DNA of 64,000 bases from Candidatus Saccharimonadota bacterium (GTDB taxonomy: Bacteria; Patescibacteriota; Saccharimonadia; Saccharimonadales; Saccharimonadaceae), in contig JAFRKN010000010.1 of NCBI GenBank assembly GCA_017431725.1, positions 1 to 64,000 on the forward strand. Reading direction: 5' to 3'. Below are positions 17,165 to 25,571 of this stretch, one piece after another. Made by a program: the position numbers and the translations under genes. The notes under the pieces are model-generated. The model searched no databases, had not been told where the DNA came from, and was given only the letters and a program-made list of their open reading frames with translations. Within the stretch, counting starts at the first letter, position 1; each line of letters starts with the position of its first letter.

Positions 17165-18409
17165 ATGAAACAATTACTCGAAAAATTACCATTCTACAAT
17201 TCTCTTACTCTTCCTTACCATTATGCTCAAGCTGTCGCTGCTGGAATCAAATATCAATTTCCTGGTCGTAAGCTTCGCATCATTGGTGTTACAGGGACTA
17301 ACGGCAAAACCACTACCTGTTTTATGATTTGGAATATGCTAAATCTTGCTGGTCATAAAACTGGTCTCATGACCACCGTAGCTTGGGGCGTCAAAAATTT
17401 AAAGCCCGAACTAGGGCACATGACCACGGTTGATGCCTTAACTTTAAACAATCGTATTGCTACCATCAAAAAGCAGGGCGCCGAATTTTTAGTTCTTGAA
17501 ATCACTTCTCATGCTCTTGCTGAATTTAGGACTCTTGGTATCCCTATAGAAATCGCCGTTTTTACTAATCTTACCCATGATCATCTTGATTATCACAAAA
17601 CTATAGAAAAATATCGTGCCGCCAAAGGCAAACTATTCAAAAAGGCCCAATTCTCTATTTTTAATGCCGACGACCCAGCCACTAAATATTTCAAAAAACT
17701 TACACCTAATTATCTCACTTATGGTATAAAAAATGGTGAAAAACGTGCTAAAAACCTTAAACTTTCCGTTTCTGGAGTAAAATATTCATGTGGTGATATA
17801 AATATTACAACAAAAATACCTGGCGAATTTAATGTTTACAATTCTCTAGCCGCTGCTCTCGTTGGCAAAAAGCTTGGGCTTTCAAAAGAAAGCATCGAAC
17901 AAGGCATTTCTAGCCTAGATTCTGTCGAAGGGCGCATGAATATTATCGATGAAGGCCAAAATTTTACTGTTATTGTAGATTATGCTCACGCTCCCGATGC
18001 CCTCGAAAAAGTTTTTAGTTCTGTTAAAGGCCACAAAGGCCGTATTATCTCCGTACACGGCGGTGCGGGGCGACGCGATCCTTCTACTCGTCCCATTCGC
18101 GGCGAAATCTTAGGAAAAAATTCCGATATCGTCATTATTACCGAAGACGATTCACGCGACGAAGATCCCGAAAAAATCGCTGCCGGTTTCATTGAGGGCG
18201 CCGAAAAAGTCGGCAAAAAACTTGGTAAAGATTTAATCAAAGAATTAAATCGCGAAAAAGCTATCGAAACTGCTCTTAAAAAAGCCAAAAAAGGTGACCT
18301 AGTTCTTATCTTAGGCAAGGGTCACGAAAAAACTATCCTTCGTGCCGACGGTCCTCACGATTTTGAAGATATCAAAATCACCCAAAAACTCCTCAAGAAA
18401 CTCAAATAA
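17165..18409 (+). CDS. murE: UDP-N-acetylmuramyl-tripeptide synthetase (MurE)
   Basis: The product is 414 aa, slightly shorter than usual MurE (about 480) because the N-terminal domain is reduced. The ATP loop is VTGTNGKTTT, the ligase motifs are FTNLTHDHLDYHKT and VDYAHAPDALEKV, and the C-terminal motif is GKGHEKT. MurE adds the third stem residue of peptidoglycan. The amino-acid selectivity position reads DDSRDEDP instead of the DNPR of diaminopimelate enzymes, so Lys versus DAP cannot be assigned. TATAAT ends 7 nt before the ATG (probably leaderless). Confidence 0.9.
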   Translation: MKQLLEKLPFYNSLTLPYHYAQAVAAGIKYQFPGRKLRIIGVTGTNGKTTTCFMIWNMLNLAGHKTGLMTTVAWGVKNLKPELGHMTTVDALTLNNRIATIKKQGAEFLVLEITSHALAEFRTLGIPIEIAVFTNLTHDHLDYHKTIEKYRAAKGKLFKKAQFSIFNADDPATKYFKKLTPNYLTYGIKNGEKRAKNLKLSVSGVKYSCGDINITTKIPGEFNVYNSLAAALVGKKLGLSKESIEQGISSLDSVEGRMNIIDEGQNFTVIVDYAHAPDALEKVFSSVKGHKGRIISVHGGAGRRDPSTRPIRGEILGKNSDIVIITEDDSRDEDPEKIAAGFIEGAEKVGKKLGKDLIKELNREKAIETALKKAKKGDLVLILGKGHEKTILRADGPHDFEDIKITQKLLKKLK

Positions 18410-18411
18410 AG

Positions 18412-19164
18412 TTATTGCTCTGGGTCGTATTCTGCTAACCCATCAATGATTTTTTCGTTGTCAATTCCTAATCCATAGGCAATTGCTGCCGCAGACGCCA
18501 TATAAGAAACCGCTGTTTCTCCTGGCACAAACGTTGCCACAGAAATAATTTCTGACTTAATTGATAAGGTAGCTTCTGTCCCATGCGCATAAAGTTTAGA
18601 ATTCAGAATTTTTACATCTGCACTTGTTTGCCCAAAAGAAATAGTCTTTTTCTTTCCCTTAAATTCACTAAATTTTTCATAATTAATGTCATCATGATTT
18701 AATACCACAATTTCTGGAGACATATCAAACAGAGTTTTTTCATTTTCTATATACTCTTCCGGGTCCATGTCTTTTAGCCCTGCCGTCACAAAATTAGTCA
18801 TTGCTGCCACCGTTACAGGCAGACCATAAAAAACATTGTCTCTTAAATCTTCTGCCGGCACGGTCACCACAACATAATTCGCTCCCGCTTTCCAAGCGTC
18901 ACTTAAAAATTTATGCAACATTCCAATTTTAAAAGGTTGGTCAGAAGCTAGAACCGCCACTTGTTCCCCGCTTGCTCTCAAGATTTCATGTATATAGTGG
19001 GCTACGGTAGTTTTTCCAGTTGTTCCAGTAATGGCAATTAATTTCATGTCTCTTATCGGATTGCCATAATAAGTCTTCAAAATTTTCGCTTTTATTTTTT
19101 GCGACTTTGATTTCAAACCACCCTTTTTGTTTTTAGTTTGATTAAAGTCTTCCTTTTTTCCCAT
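18412..19164 (-). CDS. shortened Mur-ligase paralogue (central ATP-binding domain only)
   Basis: The product is 250 aa. A basic N-terminal stretch precedes TYYGNPIRDMKLIAITGTTGKTTVAHYIHEIL, a MurE-like P-loop, and a Mur-ligase central domain (VVLNHDDINYEKF; YMASAAAIAYGLGI). It stops after the central domain, so the C-terminal glutamate-ligase domain that holds the amino acid is absent. Mur synthesis of a product by itself is unlikely. It converges on murE with only 2 bp between stops. It could be a decayed paralogue or a regulatory partner; the frame is intact. Confidence 0.8.
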   Translation of the reverse strand: MGKKEDFNQTKNKKGGLKSKSQKIKAKILKTYYGNPIRDMKLIAITGTTGKTTVAHYIHEILRASGEQVAVLASDQPFKIGMLHKFLSDAWKAGANYVVVTVPAEDLRDNVFYGLPVTVAAMTNFVTAGLKDMDPEEYIENEKTLFDMSPEIVVLNHDDINYEKFSEFKGKKKTISFGQTSADVKILNSKLYAHGTEATLSIKSEIISVATFVPGETAVSYMASAAAIAYGLGIDNEKIIDGLAEYDPEQ

Positions 19165-19202
19165 AACACCTTCATTATATCACTCTCTCCCCAAAAAAAC
19201 AA

Positions 19203-19372
19203 AGCAACAAAAAACGCGCGTTTACGCGTGGCGAAAGAAAGGATTCGCACCGAGCGCGAAGCGCGAGATTCGAGTTCTGCCTTTTGATGCGTTTCGCAAG
19301 AAACGTGGCAAAAAAAGATTCGATCTGAGTAAAACGAAGAACGAATCTTGCTTTTTTGTGCGCATTTATGCG
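19203..19372. repeat. hairpin-rich insert bounded by a degenerate second tRNA-Ser 3' end
   Basis: On the minus strand, downstream of tRNA-Ser(CGA), a degenerate copy of its 3' end plus hairpin recurs: GCGAATCCTTTCTTTCGCCACGCG (19223-19247 region) against the real GAATCCTTTCGCTTCCGCCACGC (19369-19394). Between them lie further hairpins (AAGATTCG/CGAATCTT followed by Ts; CGTTTC/GAAACG; GCGC/GCGC). The distal copy ends in CGCGTAAACGCG plus a T-run, a credible terminator. No coding gene is visible. Confidence 0.6.
19209..19230 (-). terminator. rho-independent terminator distal to tRNA-Ser(CGA)
   Basis: On the minus strand an ACGCGTAAACGCGCG-type hairpin is followed by TTTTTTGTT. It could end the tRNA-Ser transcript. 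Confidence 0.6.
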
Positions 19373-19462
19373 TGGCGGAAGCGAAAGGATTCGAACCTTC
19401 GAGACGGTTACCCGCCCACACGATTTCGAGTCGTGCGCCTTCAACCACTCGGCCACGCTTCC
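19373..19462 (-). tRNA. tRNA-Ser (anticodon CGA)
   Basis: The acceptor stem GGAAGCG pairs with CGCTTCC. The anticodon loop CTCGAAA sits in a CACGA/TCGTG stem, the variable arm is long, and the T-loop is GTTCGAATC. CCA is encoded. Its 3' end and trailing hairpin are partly repeated about 145 nt downstream. Confidence 0.95.
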
Positions 19463-19601
19463 ACTATTATTTTACCATAAAAACGTCTTTTTTTCTATGC
19501 TTACCATAAAATATGTTATAATAATGTTGTCATCGGCAACGATGATGCTCATTTAATTTCTAGGTGGATGTTTTTGATTATTTAATTAATAGCATCCACA
19601 T

Positions 19602-19680
<79 letters not shown>

Positions 19681-19682
19681 TG

Positions 19683-19712
19683 AAAAAATAAGATCACTAG
19701 GTCTTATTTTTT
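19683..19712 (+). terminator. terminator after tRNA-Arg(GCG)
   Basis: The hairpin AAAAAATAAGATC-ACTAG-GTCTTATTTTTT is immediately downstream of the tRNA CCA and ends in a T-run. Confidence 0.8.
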
Positions 19713-19744
19713 ATATTTTATTATATTTATGTTATACTAAATTT

Positions 19745-20239
19745 ATGCAGTGGGAACAAATAACAGACATCATTTTAATATCATCAATTGTAACTCTTGC
19801 GGTTTTTGTGGTTATTGGCATTGTTCAGTGGATCACCCGTAAATCTTTTGAAAAAGTTGACCGGCGTCTCCGTTGGATGCCTCTCCCTCTAGCCTTAATG
19901 GCGATTACATACTTTATCTTTGACAAACTCTTAATTTTAGCTACCCGTCCTAACGGTTCAGGTGAGCCTTCCTTCCCTTCCACCCACGTCATGGTTGTTG
20001 CCACTATTTTTTTCTTAGCGACTATGAATCTTCCAAAATATGTTAAATCAAAAACCGCACGCATCATTCTTGAAATTATTATGATTGTATTTATCTCACT
20101 CACCTGTATTGGTCGTGTGATGTCTAATATGCACTCTCCACTCGATGTAATTTTTGGTCTTATTTTTGCCTTCCTCTTCACGGAGGTTTATTATCAGGTT
20201 TTAAAGAAGAAAAAATCCAAGAAAGGCAAAAATGAGTAG
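19745..20239 (+). CDS. PAP2-family membrane phosphatase
   Basis: The product is 164 aa with about five hydrophobic segments. The PAP2 motifs are visible: ATRPNGSGE, PSFPSTHV (motif with the catalytic His), and GRVMSNMHSPLDVIFG. Such enzymes dephosphorylate lipid phosphates such as undecaprenyl pyrophosphate, which would recycle the wall carrier; the substrate is inferred. ATG 19745 was chosen because TATACT lies just upstream and longer frames run into the tRNA-Arg gene. It overlaps the HIT gene by 8 nt. Confidence 0.85.
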   Translation: MQWEQITDIILISSIVTLAVFVVIGIVQWITRKSFEKVDRRLRWMPLPLALMAITYFIFDKLLILATRPNGSGEPSFPSTHVMVVATIFFLATMNLPKYVKSKTARIILEIIMIVFISLTCIGRVMSNMHSPLDVIFGLIFAFLFTEVYYQVLKKKKSKKGKNE

Positions 20240-20606
20240 TATTTTCACCAAAATTATCAACAGCGAAATTCCCTGTTATAAAATTTACGAAGACGATAAA
20301 ACCATCGCTTTTCTAGACATCCACCCCGAAACTCCTGGCCACACTCTTGTCGTTCCAAAAAACGAAGTCGATAAAATTTATGAACTTCCCGAAGAAGATT
20401 ATCGAGCTCTCATGGATACGGTTAAAAAACTTTCCGCCCACATGGAAAAAATTTTGGGTACTCGTACTCTCTGGAAAGTCATTGGCACTGACGTTCCTCA
20501 TGCCCACGTCCACCTTCTTCCCTACGACGAATCTTGGCAGCATGGTCGCACTCTCGACCTCTCTCCCGAAGAATTTGCGCAAATCCGAGAAAAACTTGCA
20601 ATGTGA
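20232..20606 (+). CDS. HIT family nucleotide hydrolase/transferase
   Basis: The product is 124 aa with the catalytic triad motif HAHVHLLP near residue 92 and the typical ENIPCYKIYEDD-like start (INSEIPCYKIYEDDKTIAFLD). HIT proteins hydrolyse nucleoside phosphoramidates or related dinucleotides. It overlaps the PAP2 gene and is followed 12 nt later by valS, which has its own -10 element. Confidence 0.92.
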   Translation: MSSIFTKIINSEIPCYKIYEDDKTIAFLDIHPETPGHTLVVPKNEVDKIYELPEEDYRALMDTVKKLSAHMEKILGTRTLWKVIGTDVPHAHVHLLPYDESWQHGRTLDLSPEEFAQIREKLAM

Positions 20607-20618
20607 TATAATTATCTC

Positions 20619-23381
20619 ATGAGATTTAGTAGTAGTTATGAACCGGGGGAATATGAAAGTGATATTTACGCTGCCTGGGAAACCAGCGGCATTTTTAATC
20701 CAAAAATGACCACTTTACCTGTCGATAATAACGACGATGGTATTGACGACCGTGAAGAAAATATTTCTGATTCTAAAACCTTTTCTATCGTCATGCCACC
20801 ACCAAACGCTAATGGTAATTTACATATTGGTCATGGCTTAACTATCGCTCTCGAAGATTCCCTTACTCGTTACTATCGCTTAAAAGGCCGTTCGTCTTGG
20901 TATATTCCTGGTGCCGACCATGCTGGTTTTGAAACCTGGGTCGTCTATGAAAAAGAATTAGAAAAATCCGGTCATACTCGTTTTGAATATTCACGTGATG
21001 AGCTTTATGCTCGCGTCTGGAATTTCGTCGCCGAACAACGCGGCAATATGGAACTCCAACTTCGAGCCCTAGGCGCCTCCTGTTCTTGGGATGATTTAAC
21101 TTTTACTTTAGATGAAAATGTTATCGACCGTGTCTATACGACTTTTGAAAAAATGTGGAATGATGGTTTAATTTATCGAGGGGAAAAACTCGTTAATTTT
21201 TGTCCAAAACACCAAACCGCTTTTGCCGATATCGAAGTTGAGCACGAAGACGAAAAAGGTACTCTTTGGGACATCGCCTATAAACTAGTCGAAGAGCCAA
21301 AAGATGCATCTTTAGCTCTATCTCGAGAGATTATTGTTTCTACCACTCGTCCCGAAACCCTCTTTGGCGACGTCGCTGTGGCAGTAAATCCTAATGACGA
21401 ACGCTACAAAGATTTAATTGGCAAACACGTCGAATTGCCTTTAACAGATAGAACTATCCCTATTATCGCTGATGAACACGCCGACCCCGAATATGGCACC
21501 GGTGCTGTCAAAATTACCCCAGCTCACGATTTCGACGATTTCGAAGTCGGCGAACGCCATCATCTCGAACGCATCCAAGTTATTGCCGAAGACGGCACGA
21601 TGATTAATGTTCCCGAAGAATATAACGGTTCAACTACAGCAGAATGTCGCAAAAAAGCCCTCAAAAATCTTAAAGAACAAGGCCTCTTAAAAGGCGAGAA
21701 AAAAATCGAGCATACCGTAGCGCATTGTTATAAATGTGGCACCACTATCGAGCCAATGCTTAAAGAACAATGGTTTATTGATGTCGAAAGACTCGCCAAA
21801 ACTGCCATCGAACATCTAGAAAATAATGAAATTAAATTCTATCCCGATAACAAAAGAAAAATTCTGATTGATTATCTCAAAAACTTAAAAGACTGGAATA
21901 TCTCTCGCCAAATTCCCTGGGGTATTGCCATTCCCATGTTTAGAAAAATTGACGATCGCGCCACCGACGAGCCAGAGTGGATTTTTGATCGCAGAACCAA
22001 TCTAAAAGAAATCGAAAAAGCTGGTGTTAAATATATTCGCGACGAAGATACTTTTGACACTTGGTTTTCTAGCTCTCATTGGCCTATTGTCTGTACCAAC
22101 TGGACCGAAGAAAATTATAACCCCTATTATCCTCTCAATGTTATGGAAACTGGCGCCGATATCCTCTTCGCTTGGGTTGCCCGGATGATTATGATGGGGA
22201 TTTACGTTACTGGCGAAGTTCCTTTCCGCGAAGTCTATCTTCACGGTCTCGTTCTCGACGCTCACGGTAAAAAAATGAGTAAATCTAAGGGTAACGTTAT
22301 TAATCCTATGGATCTCGTTACCAGATATGGTTCCGACGCTTTCCGTTTAGGCATTCTAAGGGGTCGTTCTGCCGGCATGAACCAAGCCTTCTCCGAAAAC
22401 TCAGTTATTTCCGGTCGTAACCTCTGCAATAAACTCTGGAACATCTCCCGCCTCATCCAATCTCTCGTCGATGAAAACGAGCAAAGCGAGCGAGAAAATC
22501 TTATTTCTGAGGGGATCCGGAGTTACGACGAGGACGAGCGCGCCGACCCCGTGACGACGGGCGTCGGCGACGCGCCCCGAAGAAATAATGATTTCTCGCT
22601 CGCGTATTCTACCCTCAACATGGGCGAAGACTGGATCTGTCGCGAAATTAATGATTGCTTGAAACAGGTCGAAAAAGATATGAAAGCCTACCGCTTTGCC
22701 GAAGCCGTCGAAATTCTTTACCAGACCATTTGGGATAAATACGCCGATTGGTTCTTAGAGAGCCAAAAAATCTATAAAAATACGGAACTCTTAAAGATCA
22801 CTCTAGAGATGCTACTGATTGCTCTCCACCCCTTTGCCCCCTTCGTTACCGAAACAATCTGGCAGAATCTTTCTTGGACCGAAGGCTTTATTGCCACCGC
22901 TAAATGGCCCGTAAAACTTCAATACGACCCAATTTCCGCCGAGAATTTTGAAAACATAAGAATTATCGTATCTGAAGTCAGAACGACCTTACAGAGCCTG
23001 CCAGGCACTAATAATAGCAAAAAATATAACCTTCTTTATGACAACGATAGCCTCGTAGATGATAACCGACTCCTTATTCAAACCCTGTCGAAGGTCCCAG
23101 CCATTAACCCTCTTGATGGTTCCCCACGCGGCCTCCGACTCGCTCTGGTTAATCACGAACTTTATCTCGACGTTTCCGAAAAAGTTGTTACTACATACAA
23201 AGACACTTTAACCGAAAAAATTCTTAGCACCGGTCGTGAGCTAAATGCTCTTAACGCTCGTATGATGAACCCAAATTACATCAAAAAAGCCCCAGAGCAT
23301 CTTGTTAAAGAAACCGAAGATGCTATCAGGGAGAAAGAATCCCTAATCAATCGTTTGAAACAGCAACTCTCCCTTATCTAA
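20619..23381 (+). CDS. valS: valyl-tRNA synthetase with in-frame palindromic insert
   Basis: The product is 920 aa. Class I signatures are GNLHIGHGL (HIGH) and KKMSKSKGN (KMSKS). The editing domain holds GTGAVKITPAHDFDDFEVG, and a C-terminal coiled coil is present. It charges tRNA-Val. Residues about 623-662 are encoded by a palindromic element inserted just after the catalytic core, at the junction with the anticodon-binding domain, a position likely to tolerate a loop. The 24 residues from its core are identical to those in the methyltransferase at 13672. TATAAT ends 6 nt before the ATG. Confidence 0.95.
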   Translation: MRFSSSYEPGEYESDIYAAWETSGIFNPKMTTLPVDNNDDGIDDREENISDSKTFSIVMPPPNANGNLHIGHGLTIALEDSLTRYYRLKGRSSWYIPGADHAGFETWVVYEKELEKSGHTRFEYSRDELYARVWNFVAEQRGNMELQLRALGASCSWDDLTFTLDENVIDRVYTTFEKMWNDGLIYRGEKLVNFCPKHQTAFADIEVEHEDEKGTLWDIAYKLVEEPKDASLALSREIIVSTTRPETLFGDVAVAVNPNDERYKDLIGKHVELPLTDRTIPIIADEHADPEYGTGAVKITPAHDFDDFEVGERHHLERIQVIAEDGTMINVPEEYNGSTTAECRKKALKNLKEQGLLKGEKKIEHTVAHCYKCGTTIEPMLKEQWFIDVERLAKTAIEHLENNEIKFYPDNKRKILIDYLKNLKDWNISRQIPWGIAIPMFRKIDDRATDEPEWIFDRRTNLKEIEKAGVKYIRDEDTFDTWFSSSHWPIVCTNWTEENYNPYYPLNVMETGADILFAWVARMIMMGIYVTGEVPFREVYLHGLVLDAHGKKMSKSKGNVINPMDLVTRYGSDAFRLGILRGRSAGMNQAFSENSVISGRNLCNKLWNISRLIQSLVDENEQSERENLISEGIRSYDEDERADPVTTGVGDAPRRNNDFSLAYSTLNMGEDWICREINDCLKQVEKDMKAYRFAEAVEILYQTIWDKYADWFLESQKIYKNTELLKITLEMLLIALHPFAPFVTETIWQNLSWTEGFIATAKWPVKLQYDPISAENFENIRIIVSEVRTTLQSLPGTNNSKKYNLLYDNDSLVDDNRLLIQTLSKVPAINPLDGSPRGLRLALVNHELYLDVSEKVVTTYKDTLTEKILSTGRELNALNARMMNPNYIKKAPEHLVKETEDAIREKESLINRLKQQLSLI
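22486..22603 (+). repeat. in-gene palindromic element, valS locus
   Basis: The arms are 22486-22508 and 22581-22603 (20 of 23 pair; left arm begins GCGAGCGAGAAAATC). The core 22509-22580 is identical over 72 nt to that at 14617-14688, although the arms share nothing with the arms there. The open reading frame is kept and the conserved hairpin CCCCGTGACGACGGG is read as Pro-Val-Thr-Thr-Gly. Confidence 0.9.
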
Positions 23382-23395
23382 ATTCTTGACACTCC

Positions 23396-23424
23396 ACTTA
23401 TCTCATGTTATTATATAAATAATA
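23396..23424 (+). promoter_or_regulatory. consensus promoter for the 109-aa gene
   Basis: TTGACA (23396-23401) and TATTAT (23419-23424) are 17 bp apart, with TG one base before the -10. The leader that follows (about 23431-23488) contains a hairpin ACGCCC/GGGTGT followed by TTTTTT, which could be an attenuator or the valS terminator, then AAGGAGG before the ATG. Confidence 0.7.
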
Positions 23425-23488
23425 GAATTTTTTCTACGCCCTTTTTCAGGTATCTTTTCGGGTGTTTTTTATTTAAGGAGGTCTTAGC

Positions 23489-23818
23489 ATGAATCACAAC
23501 TTGAACCGTTTGGAAGAAATGAAAGCATTAGAATTAACAACGGATATGTCTACTAACAATCTGTTAAGTCTCTACGATTTTTCACTCAAGATGGGTTTTG
23601 AAACGCTTGCCGTAATTTGTCAAAACGATCTTTTAGACCGCAATGAAAAGGCAAAGACTCAAGAAGTCTTCCTAAAATTTGCCCAAGATCTTTTTAACGA
23701 CCAGCTTCCCATGTTCAATTCCCTCGTCCTTCGCCTCTACGGCGAAGAGAGCGATGGTCCCCTGCCCGATGTCGCTATCGAAAAAGCTACCAACCGCTTT
23801 TTCAGAGCAGTTTATTAA
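23489..23818 (+). CDS. small hypothetical cytoplasmic protein
   Basis: The product is 109 aa, mostly helical, without a signal or transmembrane segment: MNHNLNRLEEMKALE... ending ATNRFFRAVY. I do not recognise the family. It has one of the few full -35/-10 promoters here, a structured leader, a strong AAGGAGG site 9 nt upstream and its own terminator, so it is a well-expressed single-gene unit. Confidence 0.7.
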   Translation: MNHNLNRLEEMKALELTTDMSTNNLLSLYDFSLKMGFETLAVICQNDLLDRNEKAKTQEVFLKFAQDLFNDQLPMFNSLVLRLYGEESDGPLPDVAIEKATNRFFRAVY

Positions 23819-23827
23819 CGTCAAGAT

Positions 23828-23860
23828 ACCCCCTTCCCCCGACCATCATCGGGGGTTTTT
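23828..23860 (+). terminator. rho-independent terminator after the 109-aa gene
   Basis: CCCCCG-ACCATCAT-CGGGGG is followed by TTTTT. Confidence 0.85.
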
Positions 23861-23871
23861 ATGTCTAATTC

Positions 23872-24090
23872 TTAAACCTCACCCGATTTTTTATTAAACT
23901 TATCTAAATTAAACAGCGGTTTCTTGTTCCCGTCAATAATCCCTTGTGCTTCTCTCAATAATTTTTGCAACGCCTTTTCCGAAGTCGCCGACCCAACATG
24001 CACCGTCTGTACCACTCTTCCCCGTTCCTTATAGCAAACCTGCACCCCCGTCGCTCCCGAAGTCGTCTTGAATCGCCTAATATAAGCCAT
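23872..24090 (-). pseudogene. N-terminal fragment of an IS1634-type transposase
   Basis: The product is 72 aa: MAYIRRFKTTSGATGVQVCY then VVQTVHVGSATSEKALQKLL. This matches the conserved start of IS1634/IS4-like transposases (Y.RR..T.SGATAVQ...HIGSAH). Full enzymes are about 500 aa; the DDE catalytic part is absent. The frame is open, so it may be a domesticated short protein. An extended -10 (TGTTATAAT) ends 8 nt before the ATG. Two long nested palindromes lie directly upstream. Confidence 0.6.
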
Positions 24091-24110
24091 ATCAAGATTA
24101 TAACACAATA

Positions 24111-24271
24111 GCAGTATATGTTTTTCTAGTAGCATAAACATCGATTTAAAATTTTGACACGTATATTCCTGCCGTCACAGAGAAAGTTGCCCGTAGGGCA
24201 ATCTTTCCCTGCTGACCAGTGTATGACGTGCTCAAAATTTTAAGTCCAGCTACTAGAAAAATATATGCTGC
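24111..24271. repeat. nested palindromic element next to the transposase fragment
   Basis: The outer arms are 24111-24133 and 24249-24271 (21 of 23 pair). The inner arms are TTAAAATTTTGACACG (24146-24161) against GTGCTCAAAATTTTAA (24228-24243). The centre is a hairpin GAAAGTTGCCC-GTA-GGGCAATCTTTC (24182-24207). No coding capacity. Together with the next element it fills the gap before femX. Confidence 0.7.
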
Positions 24272-24332
24272 CAGACCGCGCATTGAGAGAAGAACAGAAT
24301 AATATGTTATCCACAAACGTAATAAAACCAAT

Positions 24333-24542
24333 GGTTTATAATTCCCTGTTCATTTAGCAACCATCACGCTTGGCAACCCGACTTGACAAACCATCTCGCT
24401 CAAGCTAAAATCAGAGTAACAACTCCTGTAAATCTCAGGAAGTTGGGAGTAGTTTTAGCAACCAAAGCACAAAATCTTAAGACGAGCACTTTTATTGCTA
24501 AAACAGAGATAATTTATCAAGTCGGTAGGGAATTATCCAACC
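24333..24542. repeat. second nested palindromic element or structured RNA upstream of femX
   Basis: The outer arms are GGTTTATAATTCCCT (24333-24347) and AGGGAATTATCCAACC (24527-24542). The next arms are CCCGACTTGACAAA and TTTATCAAGTCGGT. Inner pairs are GCTAAAATCAGAGTAACAAC.. against ..GTTGGGAGTAGTTTTAGC, and TTTTAGCAA against TTGCTAAAA. It contains a consensus promoter, so it may be transcribed as a structured RNA or leader. I see no known RNA family in it. Confidence 0.6.
24383..24411 (+). promoter_or_regulatory. consensus promoter inside the palindrome upstream of femX
   Basis: TTGACA (24383-24388) and TAAAAT (24406-24411) are 17 bp apart on the plus strand. Transcription would start near 24418 and run through the structured region toward femX, which also has its own TATAAT (24624-24629 region). 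Confidence 0.5.
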
Positions 24543-24638
24543 GGATATTATGGTTATGCAATAAAAAGCATAAGCAGTCAAGAAAAAGCACGTGTTCTAT
24601 AAAAGAATACATGGATTTTGATGTTATAATAAAAGAGT

Positions 24639-25571
24639 ATGAAAATTCCAATAACCCAATCTAAAGAATGGCAAAAACTCCAAGATGATCTCGGAGAAAT
24701 TAGCTTTTTCGAGCAGGGAAGCGGTTATCAATATCTCGCAATTTTAAAAACTACCCCCGTTGGGAATTATCTCTATCTCCCTTACGGTCCAGTTTCAGAA
24801 GATAAAAAAGGCTTTGAAAATGCCCTTAAATCCCTCAAGCTTCTCGCAAAACGCCAAAAAGCCTTCTTTATTCGCGTTGAACCAACTAATCCCACATCTA
24901 CTCAAGACCTTCCTAAAAATGCCCAAAAAATTCATGATTCAAACCCCGAAATGTCTTGGGTGCTTAATCTTAAAGACGATAAATCGACCATAATTTTCAA
25001 TTTTTCGCATGGAGTTCGCAACGCTTTTAATACTTTTACAAAAAGAGGTCTCAAGGTTGAGCAAACCAAAAACCTCGAAAATATCAATTATCTCGTAAAA
25101 CTCCAAACTAAGCTCTTCAAAGAAAAGAAAATCAACACTTTCAGCAAATCCTATCTGGAAACAGAGCTTAGTCAACCTTTCGCCACTCTTTATTTAGTCA
25201 AATATTTTGATCCCGAAAAAAATACTGAAAAAGTCGTCGCCGCTAGCCTATTTTTTGACTATAAAAAGACTCGCTATTATATGCAATCTGCTTCTGATAA
25301 CGATTACAAAAAACTTCCAACCACTGTTGCTCTCCTCACTACTGCAATCTTTGATGCTAAGGAAAAGGGTCTTGAATATTTTGATTTTTGGGGAATTGCC
25401 CCCGATAACGCCCCCAACAATCATCCCTGGAAAGGCTTCACCAAATTCAAGAAATCTTTCGGTGGTCAAGAAATTAAATATGCCGGTACCTACGATATTG
25501 TCTATAAGCCCGCCAAATACCGACTTTACCAAAGCATGCGTAGATTTAATCGTTTTATCAGGCATCTCTAA
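24639..25571 (+). CDS. FemABX family peptidyltransferase
   Basis: The product is 310 aa with two GNAT-like halves. It contains YLYLPYGPV, FNFSHGVRNAFNTF, FFDYKKTRYYMQSASD and FDFWGIAPDNAPNNHPWKGFTKFKKSFGG, typical of FemX/FemA enzymes that add amino acids from aminoacyl-tRNA to the peptidoglycan stem, forming interpeptide bridges. No tRNA-binding coiled-coil arm is obvious, so it is FemX-like. The stop abuts the ATG of the ATPase gene. TATAAT ends about 9 nt before the start. Confidence 0.88.
   Translation: MKIPITQSKEWQKLQDDLGEISFFEQGSGYQYLAILKTTPVGNYLYLPYGPVSEDKKGFENALKSLKLLAKRQKAFFIRVEPTNPTSTQDLPKNAQKIHDSNPEMSWVLNLKDDKSTIIFNFSHGVRNAFNTFTKRGLKVEQTKNLENINYLVKLQTKLFKEKKINTFSKSYLETELSQPFATLYLVKYFDPEKNTEKVVAASLFFDYKKTRYYMQSASDNDYKKLPTTVALLTTAIFDAKEKGLEYFDFWGIAPDNAPNNHPWKGFTKFKKSFGGQEIKYAGTYDIVYKPAKYRLYQSMRRFNRFIRHL

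Noticed and set aside
24333-24640. Possible RNase P RNA, tmRNA or other conserved structured RNA
   Set aside because: Neither the RNase P core motifs nor the tRNA-like ends of tmRNA could be found on either strand; only inverted repeats and a promoter are visible.
24383-24664. Open reading frame of 93 codons through the palindromic region
   Set aside because: It has no recognisable domain and no ribosome-binding site, overlaps the femX start, and its codons coincide with inverted-repeat arms.
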